The notes under the pieces are model-generated. The model was not told the origin of the DNA, did no database searches, and was given only the letters and a program-made list of their open reading frames with translations. A stretch of DNA of 64,000 bases from Hofstenia miamia (lineage: Eukaryota; Xenacoelomorpha; Acoela): NCBI GenBank assembly GCA_004352715.1, contig SCFE01000010.1, positions 2,672,857 to 2,736,856 of the forward strand, in the 5' to 3' direction. The translations under genes were made by a program, and so were the position numbers. Every line of letters begins with the position of its first letter. Position 1 is the first letter of the stretch. Positions 33,693-45,325 of this stretch are shown in pieces.

Positions 33693-34259
33693 CTAGTGAC
33701 TACTGGAAGTAGTAGACGTTTGAGATGGGATTTGAGTGAGGATGCGACATTTGACTAGTATGTGCAATGAAGTTTCACCCACCCTTTTATATACTGTAGA
33801 AGTGGATGTCATAGGTTGTTGATTGTAGTCAGTAGCTGAGGACGTCCTGCAGCTAGAGACGTCCGGTGGTTGATCTGGAACGCTGAAGGACCCTGATAAC
33901 GACCTGCAGGGAGATTCAGTAGGACTAGGACTCAATAGCGGTTTATGTGTTTTCCACGACTGCTTCTGCGGGGACTGTGGATGGCAGCTTTCCATTTCAT
34001 CGATTGAGTTATCTAAAGGCAATGTAGCAATGTTAATAAACCAGTCTTTATAGTTAATATTAGATTTAACAATGAGTTTAGGTTGTGTGCGCAAGCATAC
34101 TGGGGAAGAAAGATCGTGTTTAAATTCGTCGTCGAAAAAGTCTTCCTCGAATTTTGTGCAACCAGGGGTAAGATAGAATTCATTGTTATCCGTATTAAAT
34201 ACATGTAATTCAAATTCTTTTAGGTTAGAGATGGTAGCATGTTTGATGTTTCGTGCCAC
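33693..34259 (-). CDS. Gypsy element 3' ORF, N-terminal part, unknown function
   Basis: 188 codons overlapping the integrase C-terminus in another frame. The first ~110 residues are mixed, with an acidic patch (FEEDFFDDEF). The last ~70 are rich in Ser, Thr, Pro and Gln (SPSPTESPCRSLSGSF), a linker-like composition. No recognised domain. Confidence 0.5.
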   Translation of the reverse strand: MARNIKHATISNLKEFELHVFNTDNNEFYLTPGCTKFEEDFFDDEFKHDLSSPVCLRTQPKLIVKSNINYKDWFINIATLPLDNSIDEMESCHPQSPQKQSWKTHKPLLSPSPTESPCRSLSGSFSVPDQPPDVSSCRTSSATDYNQQPMTSTSTVYKRVGETSLHILVKCRILTQIPSQTSTTSSSH

Positions 34260-35360
34260 TCTTGATATTCTGAAAGTGGGTAATTTTTTTGTTATCTAGT
34301 TCATAGTTATTATGAGGAAGAACTTTCGTGATCGTACGTGGGCCTTCCCAATTAAACGATAGTTTTCTGACTTGTTTTTCGTCTGTGATGAAACTGGGAG
34401 TGCAAGTGAAGACTTTGTCGCCGATTTTGTGTGGTTCACCGTGGATGTTTGTATTGAAGTAGTGTTGTTGTCGTATAGCGCTTTTTTCTGCTCAAGCACA
34501 CATTGTTTTGTGGGTTTTCGTAATGTTAGACATGAGTTTCATAACATAGTTGTTATCGATTGGACCGCATTAGCATTTAAAAAATATAGAGACTGGAGTA
34601 GGTGCTTCATGGCTATACATAGCTTTGTATGGTGAGATTTTTCTGGTTGAGTGTGTGGAGGTATTATAGAAATATTCCACTATTGGTAAGATTTCTCGCC
34701 ATTGTTTGCCACCAACATGTGCAGTGATTGCTTGCATGAGTTTTAGTAGTGTTTGATTGACTCGTTCCACGGCACCATTTGCTTGAGGGTGGTTTATCAT
34801 TGTGTGTGTATGGAGGATTTCGAGCTTAGATGCTAGAGTTTGAAAAAGGCGACTTTCGAATTTTTTACCTTGGTCGGTGATTAATCGTGTCATTGGACCA
34901 AATACACACACCCAGTTGTTAAGTATTGCTTCTGCTGTAGTTTGTGCCTAGATGTTTTTTAAGGGTATCATCTTGCAATATTTAGTGAAGTGATCCACCA
35001 TTACGAGTACATAGGAGTAGCCATCATCATCATCTTTTGATAGTTGTTCTATATCAGCGTTGATGATATCATTGGTGTATTGTGCTTGTAGCTTTTCGAG
35101 TTCAGCTTGTTGACCTGGGAAACGCGATTTATTGAGGAGGATGCAGGATTTGCATTTGTTAATAACTTCCTCTATTGTTGGTCGTAGGTAGTGTGTTACG
35201 AAGTTTTTGTGTATCGTTAGTTCGGTTTGATACACGCCTTTGTGACATTGTTTGTGCCCTTTGTGTATAACTTCGTGTTTGTAGTATTCTGGTAATACTA
35301 TACGGTTTCACGTTGTTAATGCTGCGTAGAGAATGCCAGAATCTGTTAGTTTCCATTTGT
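34230..35360 (-). pseudogene. Gypsy integrase
   Basis: In minus-strand order: a zinc-binding region with His residues, then NKCKSCILLNKSR (35165-35125); a core starting near ADIEQL with DHFTKY; ITDQGKKFESRLFQ (second Asp); NGAVERVNQTL (Glu of DDE); then WEGPRTITKVL near 34340, a GPY/F-type C-terminal module. A stop near 34945 and frame changes break it. Confidence 0.85.
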
Positions 35361-35630
35361 GCTTGTGAAGTGTCTCATTGACATTGAATCCATTATAACA
35401 GTTGGGTCTTTGAGACGTACCATGATCTGACTGAGGATTTTGTCGTTGGTTTGTGCTTTGGATATTTCCTCTTCTTTAATCTCCTCCTTGATAAAAATTG
35501 ATAGTAGATGTTTTATCAGGTGTCCATTTCTATCCGTATTGATATCCGGTAGTTGTTCATATTGGCATTGCAGTATGAAGTGGAAGTCTTTTTGTTTTTT
35601 CAGATCGCGTTGATATTGGGGCAACGCTGT

Positions 35631-36113
35631 TCAGATGTCTGCATTTGTGTATAATTTGCCTTTTCGGTGTTCTATAGTGAAGTTAAAGTCATTGAGATAC
35701 TCGATTCGCTGAGAGATAATAGTTGAGCGATCACCTGCGTATTTCTTAAGCCAGCAGAGTCTACTGTTGTCTGTACGTACAGTGAAATTCTTTTCGCCAA
35801 TGAGAAAATGTCGGAATTTTTTAAGAGATTCGATTAGTGCCAGCATTTCTAGTTTGGTTGCACCATCATTGAGTTCGCTAGTATTTAATTTTCTGCTGAA
35901 CCATTGTATGGGTCGTTCTTCTCCATTTTGAATTTGACTTAGTGTAGCTCCAATGGCGACTGTGCTGGCATTGCAGTCGAGAATGAAGGGATTGTTTGGT
36001 GTGGGTGAGTTGAGCGGTTTGATGTTTTTAATTGCTTTTTTGAGATTTTCTAACTCCTCTTGGTGTTGCCATGTCCATTCAAAATGATTTTGCTTTTTAA
36101 GGAGGTTTGACAT
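35631..36113 (-). pseudogene. Gypsy RNase H domain
   Basis: 160 codons. FILDCNASTVAIGATLSQ (first Asp), then PIQWFSRKLN, KLEMLALIESLKKFRHFL (Glu) and FTVRTDNSRL (Asp), the usual Ty3/gypsy RNase H order, ending in an IEHRKGKL motif. Confidence 0.88.
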
Positions 36114-37010
36114 ATGACGGGTTTTTTTTTGACTAGATCAGGAATAAATATGTGGTAATAGTTAATAAAGCCAAGGATGCGCTGGACGTCTTTGATAGAG
36201 CGCAGGGCTTGTATTTCATCTATTAGCTGTTTTGCGTTGTCTTTAATTGTGATTTTACCTCCTGGTATAGTCCTGCCAAAGAAGACTACAGAATTTCTTG
36301 CAATGTTCAATTTTTTGGTGTTTACTCTTAGTCCGGCTTTGTATAAGAGTTCCAGTATTGCATCTAGTTGTTGGGAATGAGTGGTGGAATCGCGGGAGCC
36401 TATAAAGATATCGTCGATGTATGCAGCAGCACCTTCTGACAGTTGACAGTTGTTTCTTGTGAGTATTTTTGTAACGTATCGTTGAAACGTGGCTGGAGTG
36501 TTGCTGAGACGAAAGGCCATGTAAAATCATTCGAATAACACATAGGGTGTGATAAAGGCGGTTTTTTCTATATCTTCTTCTCGCATTGGTACCTGCCAGT
36601 AGGCTTTACAGAGATCTAATGTTGAAAAGATTTTGTATTTAGCAGCGTCATACAGAATGTCGTCGACTTGTGGAAGGGGATCCACATCCTTTTTTGTGAT
36701 GCTGTTTAGTTGGCGGAAATCAATACATAGATGGTGTTTATCGCCTTGTTTGATGAAGACTGTGGGTGAGGCGTAGGGGCGGTGACTACGTCGTATTATT
36801 CCATGATGTAAGAGTTCTGATAGTGTCTTTGCATATTCATCTTGTATGTTGGCTGGTACTCATTGGCAGGCTTGGCGAATAGGTTTTTCCGAAGTTGTTT
36901 CTATGATGTGTTTGACACCAATTGCTTTTCCGATGCTTATTTCGTCATTGTTAAATACGGCAGCATTGGTTGTTATGATGTTGTTTATCGTGTTGCGTTC
37001 TTCTTGATCA
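36050..37010 (-). pseudogene. Gypsy reverse transcriptase domain
   Basis: Minus strand: LLHHGIIRRSHRPYASP, CIDFRQLNSIT, FSTLDLCKAYWQVPM (motif A Asp), MAFRLSNTPATFQRY, then AAYIDDIFIGS (YIDD active site, about 36405-36425), ending with ILGFINYYHIFIPD. A stop near 36527 precedes MAFRLSN. The thumb and connection then run into RNase H. Confidence 0.88.
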
Positions 37011-37199
37011 AGGTGGGGATGGGTGTCGGAAATTAGCAGTGGTAGCGATTTTGTGGTGGTTTGGTTTGTTACTGTTACTAGTGAGTTCTTTATACCGTAT
37101 GTGTTGGTAATAACGGCTTCTTCTTGAAATGGTTTTTTTGGATACGGTTTTTGCGATTTGCCAGTGAAAAGGCTCCAATCTTAAATTTTCAGTTAATGA

Positions 37200-37560
37200 G
37201 AATTCCAATTGCAGTAATCTATGAGACCGTTGTTTTCAGTTAAGAAATCACGACCGATTATCATTTCGTAGGGCAGTGGTTGGTTCATTGTATCAATGAT
37301 GTGAATGTCTTGTTTGAACTTGACATTTTGTATTGTATTCCTGGCGTTTTTATGGTTCCTTTTACGTTAATATAATCACCTGAGGCGCTAATGAGTCTTA
37401 TCTCGTTTGCAGTTATGTCGTTACGATTCCAACCAATGTTGTGAGTGCAAGTATCAGCCATGATTGTTATTGATGCACCGGTGTCGACTGTGTCTTTTAC
37501 GTTGCAGTTATTAATCGTTATTGCTTTTAGAGTTTTTTCTAGTAAGTCTGTTACAATCAG
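37200..37560 (-). pseudogene. Gypsy aspartic protease
   Basis: VKDTVDTGASITIMAD (about 37500-37455) carries the DTGA active site of retroviral-type proteases. It is followed by degenerate sequence with stops leading to RT. Confidence 0.75.
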
Positions 37561-38763
37561 CAGCTCATTCGCTCGGTCTTGGGCCGGCTCCCCTATTCAT
37601 TTAAACATTCATCGTTAGATTCAGAGTGTTCATGATTTTCGAGGTTTTCGGATGTGTAATAGCCATCCTCCTTAACTAAGTATATTATTTTCTTGCAATC
37701 GGATTTCAGGTGGCCTTTTTCTCCGCATCTTTTGCATCTTACAAATGGGAATTCCTCCGGTTTATCTGCAATGGCTTTTTGTAGATCGTCTTTTTTGATG
37801 GCACTGGTGAGGTTGAAATGTTTGAGGTTGGTAGCCTTGCTGTCGATTTATGTGTTCGTTGTTTTCTAGTGTTAATTGAATATTGATTGCTTTCTTGATG
37901 AGGGTGTTTATATCGTCGTCGATATCGCATTTGTTTTCGAATCGGTTTTTCATAGACGTGGGTAAACCTGCGTGAACATAACAATATAAGTCTTGTGGAT
38001 AGTAACAATCTTCTTGGGAGAGGCGTAGTAATCAATCTACTTTGTAGATGTAATTGATTATATCCTCATCTTTGTCTAGTTTACAGCTGTAGAGTTGCAT
38101 TCGGTATTGCTTCCTTGTGCATTCATTGTCAAATTGTTCATTCATAGGGGCGACTAATTTGTCGTAGTTGGTTTTAATGTTAGGGTCGAGATTTAGGTAC
38201 ACTTGTAGAGCACAGTCTTTCAAAAAGAGAGGCATTTGTGTGACTCCATTTTGTTTTGTTCCGTGTTGTTGTACAAGATAGATTTCGAAAAGTATGATCC
38301 ACTCTCGGAATGTTTGACCTTTTATATCGAATTTGGCGGTAAAATATTGTGGCATCTTGTGAAGTTTAATATCAGTTTTTAAAGGTTCATCTGGTAGCAT
38401 CGATATACGTTTCTTTGATTTTGTATTTAGGATGTCGTAGGGAGTTATTGGCATCGGCGATGCTGTTGGCAGCAACTCTGGTTTGAAGGCCGACAGACGT
38501 GGTGGCGGTGACAGTGGATGTGTATTTTGCATTGGTTCAGTGAAAGTTTTGGCTTCTGGCTGTTGGGAAGACTGAGTCAAGTTAGTATCAGGTTTCATTA
38601 AGTTCATTATAGTTTCTAATATATTAGTTCTGAATACATTTAGATTTTCTCGGATTGATGATTCAAACACTTTGAACTGAACCTGCGTCACGAAATTTTC
38701 TTTATTTTGGGAAGACGATGATTGAGACAATTGTCTGTTTAAAGCGGATATTCTGGTTTCCAT
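37560..38763 (-). pseudogene. Gypsy Gag with CCHC zinc knuckle
   Basis: An open frame of 243 codons (38763-38032) begins METRISALNRQLSQ. It contains a Gag-like capsid segment with FREWIILFEIYL and QMPLFLKDCALQVY, ending in a stop after INYIYKVD. Frames below continue to CKRCGEKGHLKSDC at about 37740-37699, a CX2CX4HX4C knuckle. Frame breaks separate the two, so Gag is not continuous. Confidence 0.8.
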
Positions 38764-39088
38764 GTCGTTTATATGTTCGGCTTAGTCCATTACGAGTTCC
38801 ATTAATTCAGTTTTCGTTAAAGTTTTAAAAGATGATTGAGTGTAATTAACCATTATCATAAATTAACTTAGATTTGAGAGAGGTATTACGGCGGTAAAAA
38901 CATTTGCAGGTGAGTTGTGAATTAACACCATGCGTAAAACTCCATTCAAAACTAGAGCAAAGTAGAACAAGAATTGTCTGTAAAACTATAGATAGCTGAG
39001 CTTGGCAATTAAAGAACTCACGATTTCGATTGGGTGTCGAAGTTTTCAGAACAAGAGAGTGTTCTTTTATATATATATATATATATCT
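38764..39088 (-). other. Gypsy leader region
   Basis: Between the 5' LTR and gag. A short (TA)n tract lies at 39069-39088. I could not pick out a primer binding site with confidence. Confidence 0.4.
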
Positions 39089-39762
39089 TAGCATAATCAT
39101 AGTTAGCAATATAGAAAAGCAAAAACATAGTGATAGCGTAGCATCTAATCTTGCAAAAGCAGAACCTCAAAGAGTACCATTCAGACATAAGCAATTTAAA
39201 GTAGTATACTTTAATGGGGCCAGTTTAAGTATGAAAAAAAGTAAAAGCATCGGGGCTGATACAGATAAAATGCAATTATAACTACTACGGATATTTTCAG
39301 CACGGGCAGCATCTGGGTTTACGGGGAAATTATTCCCAAAGCAAGAAAAAAAAGCTCCCATAAATAGAAACGAGAAAAAAATGGGGCAAAATAACCCCCA
39401 AAAATTAAAGGGTTTTAGGGGGGGGATAAAAAAGCTGAGAAAAGGCCCCACCCGAAATTCACGGCCGGCAAAACCCCCAGCTCCCCAGAAAAATTTTCCC
39501 CTCATGGGGCCCTATTTTAATGAGTGAGAGGGAAAAAAAAAAGGGTTTTCAAAAAAAAAAAATTTTTAAAAAACTTTTGCAAAAAAAAAGGCCCTTTTTA
39601 CAAGCAGATAAAAAAAAAAAAAAAAAAAATGCCCCTAGGGGAAAAAAAAAAAGAAATTTTCCAAAAGCGTAAAAACGGGGGGCTGATCGAAACCCGGGGA
39701 AGGGGAGGAAAACCGGGTTTTTTCAAAAGGGGACCCTAGCCCGGGACAGGGCCCCAAGCCTA

Positions 39763-39765
<3 letters not shown>
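39089..39765 (-). repeat. Ty3/gypsy LTR (5' LTR), sequence quality collapses
   Basis: Good match to 31375-31546 over the first ~140 bp, then mismatches rise steeply and become homopolymer-like (long runs of A, G and C) from about 39229 to 39765, while the alignment to 31641-32176 can still be followed. This looks like bad base calls, not mutation. Confidence 0.8.
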
Positions 39766-39803
<38 letters not shown>

Positions 39804-40599
39804 TTATGAAAAAACTCATTTTTTAATTTTGTAGAAAAATTATGTAATAACTTGGATAAACTTACTCAATCAGAAAGCTTAAATTGTTAAATTATAGTGA
39901 TTAACTATTTCAAAGATGCTTCAACAAAGAATTATCTGCTAGTCAGAGAATTTCTTTGTTAATTATAAGTAACTAAGTATATCTTGTTATCAATTTTGTA
40001 CACATTTTCTTTTTTTTAGAAAACACTAACTTTAATAATAAATTATAAATGGTTTTATTGAATAACCAACCCACTAATAGTGGTTAAATAGTTAATCATT
40101 AAATCCTCACCATTTTAGTCAAATTTTAAATATATTAATATTTCAAGAAGAATTTATTAATGAAAAGCTTACTATTTCTACATATTAATTATTATCTAAT
40201 CAAAACAGGGCATCTGACGTTTGGAATTTTTAAAGAAAGTCAAATGTTCCTTTGACGTAAAGTTAATTTTTTGAAAGGTAAAGACTCATTTGTTTAAAGT
40301 TGAATTTTTCAAAATTTTAACTGACGGATGAAGTGATAGAAATAGAGCAATATTTTGAACATCTTTAGGATTGTTTTCTTATACAAAGCTATTACAACTA
40401 CCATTTCTTATTAGAACAGAAATTGATTTGTCCTTATGAAATTGTTTATTAGGAAACTCAGTGGATACACAATTTGGGAAGTGCAATTTTTTTAATATTG
40501 GTATTATAATTGTGGGCTCAAGAATTATTTGATATAGCTTTGAATATTTCACATCTAAGGAAAAAGATTTATTGAACTTTATGTTATAGTTTCCACTTT
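39766..40599. other. No gene recognised
   Basis: Starts with a (TA)n tract to about 39795, then AT-rich sequence with no recognisable feature. Confidence 0.4.
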
Positions 40600-41030
40600 G
40601 GTATTGAATTTCAGAAGGCCTCTACATAGATTTGATAGTAATTCACCTCACGCATAAAATTTTTTGTTTCATTTAAATTGGAATAATTCATATTAGAATC
40701 CTCCATTATCATCACTGTTTTTATAATGATTTTTCCAATGATCCACAGTATTCTATTTGATATGTTGGGTCCCCCAACTTTATCCTTCAAATCATCAAAT
40801 GATGTGGGATTGACCTGAGCAAGATAAATTTGCAGAATGTTCCAAGTTTTCAATAAAGTTTAAATCTGATGGCCATTTTGATAACACTTTGAATTTGTTC
40901 AATTGACACCAGTTTTGTGTTGCGACAAGGAGTCCTATCTTGTTAGAAGATAGTTTTTTCCATAGTATTAAACCAGATAGTTTCTTTTCTAGAATAAGCA
41001 GTTGCACAGCTCCTGTAATAATTAATGTGG
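40600..41030 (-). pseudogene. Tc1-like transposase fragment
   Basis: The minus strand has a stretch KVLSKWPSDLNFIENLEHS, a decayed form of the Tc1 WPS.SPDLNPIENLW motif containing the last catalytic residue region. Stops and shifts on both sides. Confidence 0.5.
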
Positions 41031-42720
41031 GAATCGTAATAAATTTTTTGTTTTCGAGAAATATTTTTTCTTCCTTGTATTTTTGGTTTTAGCGTTTTGA
41101 GGGATCGATAACGCGGGATCAAACGGTAATGGGATTTGCAGTATCGGTACTAAACTTTTTGAACGGTTCTGTATTGGACGGGATTCAGTTTCTTTGTAAG
41201 ATTTTTCTTAGTACTTTGATTTCGTTTTACAATTCCATATTAAAATTAGAAAAATTGCATTATTTCATTTTTATCTGAAATCTAAATTATTAATACAAAT
41301 AGTATATATAGTAGCCCTCTTGCAACCTTGCATACTTAATCTCTCCAAATGGCCAAATTATGAGCCACATTACTTTGAAGCATCCATCCAAGCCATTTAT
41401 ATATGTTTTTATATCTTTTTATTGCTTAAAAGACAACAACCCAAAAATGTTAGCAATGAATCTGATCCAGCCCTGGAAAAAGTACCTATCCCCAAGCGGC
41501 GACTGATGCATCAAGTTAGGTAATAAAACTTTCTAAACCTTCTCTACAGCGTGAGAGGCAGTTTAACACTGCATTAATTTTGAGAAAAATTCAGTCGGTA
41601 TTATGTGGGAAAACGAAGAACGTAATTTTTTTATTCTAAAAACGCAATTGAGCCAAATCATATTAATGCTCAAATGAAAATTTTCATATACATTTTTTAG
41701 ACTGTCAGTTTATATTTATACCGAAGTGAGAATTCGGGTGTAATTTCTATAGATTTCTACATCAGAAGTTGTAAAAAATAATTTTATTGTATAAGTTATG
41801 CTGAGAAGGCAACAACTTTTCTGGGTACAATTAATGCAGCATAACTATTCACCCACATTTTAGTTTTTTCTTTTCGAAAGCCGATGTAATTGGAAAATGT
41901 AACTAAAATTCATCTTTGATGTTTATAAAACACTAAATTCGGATGCCAAAATTGCCTTAGTAGGAGTGCAATCAAAGCTAATTTTTTTCAGTTTTCTTAG
42001 ATATTCCACATATGGGATGCCATTAGTTATTTTAGTTTTTGTAGCTACAGCACTGGTTTGCTCATTTAACTGCAGAATTTATTTGGATTACTAATTAATA
42101 CAATTTAAAAAATCAATTTGGTCAAATAATTTTACTTTTCTAATCACGCGTAAGCTAGCTACTGCAACCATTGGTGTTAAAAAATTAACAGTATAATACT
42201 TTTTGATAAAATTGGAAAAAATGAATTTTCGAATTTCAAAAATTAACGTACTTGAATAATTGCACGTATATTTCAATATTATTCATGAATTACGTTTGTT
42301 GTCTTTAGGTAGTTAGCTTCATTTTAAATATTTGCTAATAACATTGAATTAATTACAGTGGGATCCTTAAATTATAATATATGATTGTTAGTAAAGTACG
42401 GGAAGAATTGATGCAAAGAAGAGAGTAAATATCCATATTTTCTAGGACGGGTATAATGTAAGGATACGATATACGGATTTTTTTAAATCAAATCGATTTA
42501 AAACAAAATGCAGTTATTATTCAATTAATACATTAATTTATTAATTTGTAACTACGTTTTGTCTTCTTTACTGCTGCAAGAGTAGAGGATTTATTTATGC
42601 AGTACCGCCAACCAGTAAAATGAAAATGTAGATACATTTGAAAAATTTTATCTAAAGGCGATGCATAGTTTATAAAGACTTTATAAATTATCCCAATATT
42701 TTGTTTTAGTTTTTAGTTCA
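41031..42720. other. Upstream region of MSH5, no gene recognised
   Basis: A 67-codon open frame at 41320-41523 has exon-like composition near its end (KVPIPKRRLMHQVR) followed by gtaataa, but I cannot assign it. No clear core promoter was identified for MSH5. Confidence 0.35.
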
Positions 42721-45021
42721 ATGAATTCTGGCAAAACCAATATTTTGGATAGCTTAAGTTCAATTTCCAACTCTGCCTGTAAGTTTATTAGTTCGAGAAC
42801 GACTTTAAATTCTAATTAATCTTATGAAATTTTCACAAATTAACACGATTTTCCTTTGCTTTAGAGTAAATACAGGATGTCGACATTTTAAAAGATACAA
42901 ACGTTTTGATATATCTAAGCCAGATTGGTTTCATTTTAGAACGTACTACAGTTTTTTTTAGCTCTATTTAATAGATTTCTGTATTGGCACCATTAGTTGC
43001 TCGAGGGACATCAAGACTGTACTCTATTTGTTCGCTGCAGCATAGGTCCATCAATTGTGGCAATGGCATTACGAATCCAATGGTTCAATTCAACAATATC
43101 CCGTACCTTTGTTTCACACACAATATGTGGCGAACTTGGTGGCCGTGGGTTTGACTATCTCTATCAATCTAATCGGTTTGGACATGTTCGTTTGAAGAAC
43201 TGATGAACATGTAGTCCCCAATGGAGGGAGGGGGCATCATGTTGCTGGAAAGTAATAATGGTTGGTTGTAGGCCAATCAGTTGTGGTGCTAGATATTTAG
43301 TCAGAAAGTCAGGTTAAACACCGGCAGTAATTGTTGTTTCGTTAAAGAGAAATTGACCAATAATTCTAGTCTCATGGGGTGTTCTAAACCACAAATTCTT
43401 ACATTGTGCTGTTTAATTTCTCTGATACATGAAAAGTTGCTTCGTCACTAAAACAAACTCACTTGGAGTATGCTTCAGTTTTAGAAATGCGCCTCCTCAC
43501 TTCTTTAGAAAATTCTCGTTGTTTTCGTATGTCATTTGGTTCAGTAGTCTGTAGCAGTTGAACTTTGTAAGCGTACAACCGCAAGTTCTTCGTGGAGGAA
43601 CTTGTGCAGTTGAGCGTGTTAGTTCTTTCCAACTCTCTGCCTCAATGCATGGATGGGCTTCCTAGGATGAGTAAAGACTTGTGCAAGATATCAATTTGAA
43701 TTATAAAACACGATCAATGTTTTCCTCAGATTTTCTTGGTCGTACTTCCACTTTTCCAATCAAAAGGTCCCTGTCCCAATAAATTTCTTGTGACATGCAT
43801 TAACAGAAGGTCGGGATAGTTGATGTCTTCCATACTTAGTTCTGTAGCTTCGTCGAGTCTAAGCATCCCACTTTGTAGCAATAAACCACAATACAATTTC
43901 TTGGGAATTCAGTGACCCAGCTCTCTCCCATAATCAGAGTATCTATTGTATTAAAAAAACTTAAATAAACGCCTATTAAAATGAAACAAATTATGTTAAG
44001 ATATCTTATAAACTGCTTTTATAATAAGTTTTTTAAATTGTAAAGAGACTTTGTGGCCATCCTATACATCAGTATTCAGTACTATTTTTGTGATTTATAG
44101 ATTTCGTTTTCTAGTTCGCAATCAATGTCTGCCAAACAGTGAAGGAGAATTCCCCACCACATTTGGAAGTTCTTTAAGTGTTCAACGGAAGTCAGTTTCT
44201 TCTATTGGCTTAATAAACACACCGGAATTTGCTGTTAATCAAAATCATTCAGTGGGTGACTTAGATAGTAATAACGAAATTGAAAACACCACAGCTCCAC
44301 AACAAGACACCTGCCACTCCGAAAATGAGGTTGTTTTTTTATCATAAACTAATATTTCCATAATTTATTTATTCTTGCATCAATGTTTTATAAAATCTAT
44401 TTTATATATTTATTTTACTTTTTCAATGTTTAAATTATATCAATAAAAGAATATATTCAATATTTTTACTAAATTGCATATTTTCAATATTTTACGGTAG
44501 TCTCTATTTTCGAGTCCAATCCTATTCTGTTTAAATTTATTTAATTTGTATTATGTAACAGATAAAAAGTCGTTTGGTATACTTTTAGGGTTTGGCGATT
44601 TGTATTTTGTAACAGATAAAAAGTACTTTGGTATACTTTTAGGGTTTGGCAGTTTGCATTACGTAACAGATAAAAAGTACGTTAATATACTTTTAGAGTT
44701 TGTGTCAAAACAACGGATAGCAATGCAATGTACATGAAGCAATCCAGGTATGAAATGGGTCACTGCCTGTGACCCATATGACCCCTTAAAACTTTGTCAA
44801 ATGATCACGACCCATTCTTTCTATGGTGACCCTTCAAAATTGACGAACTCATTCCCATAATGCAAAGAAATATTTTTTAACCCCATCAATGTTTTGTAGT
44901 TCTATGAGCATGATGACAACATAATGTATTTACTTTTCTAAATACTGCAGCAATGAATTAAAGATCCTTCTTTCTATCCAAAAAACCCAAGCACTACCTC
45001 AAAAGGTTGGGGTTAATATAT

Positions 45022-45055
<34 letters not shown>

Positions 45056-45291
45056 NNNNNNNNNNNNNNNNNNNNNNNNNNNNNNNNNNNNNNNNNNNNN
45101 NNNNNNNNNNNNNNNNNNNNNNNNNNNNNNNNNNNNNNNNNNNNNNNNNNNNNNNNNNNNNNNNNNNNNNNNNNNNNNNNNNNNNNNNNNNNNNNNNNNN
45201 NNNNNNNNNNNNNNNNNNNNNNNNNNNNNNNNNNNNNNNNNNNNNNNNNNNNNNNNNNNNNNNNNNNNNNNNNNNNNNNNNNNNNNNNNNN

Positions 45292-45325
<34 letters not shown>

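Larger units (their letters stand above)
31372..39765 (-). mobile_element. Ty3/gypsy LTR retrotransposon, degenerate
   Basis: Minus-strand order: LTR (39.77-39.09 kb), gag (38.76-37.6), protease, RT, RNase H, integrase (to about 34.2), extra ORFs (34.26-32.25), LTR (32.24-31.37). Protease-RT-RH-IN is the Ty3/gypsy order. Stops and frameshifts occur throughout, so it is not intact as assembled. Confidence 0.92.

Noticed and set aside
39167-39739. Open frames of 112 and 71 codons, Lys- or Phe-rich
   Set aside because: They lie in the corrupted copy of the LTR and consist of homopolymer artefacts.
41320-41523. Exon-like 67-codon frame upstream of MSH5
   Set aside because: No convincing acceptor, no homology, and the MSH5 start at 42721 is self-sufficient.
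44546-44707. CRISPR-like array
   Set aside because: Contiguous tandem units without unique spacers, in animal DNA; it is a minisatellite.
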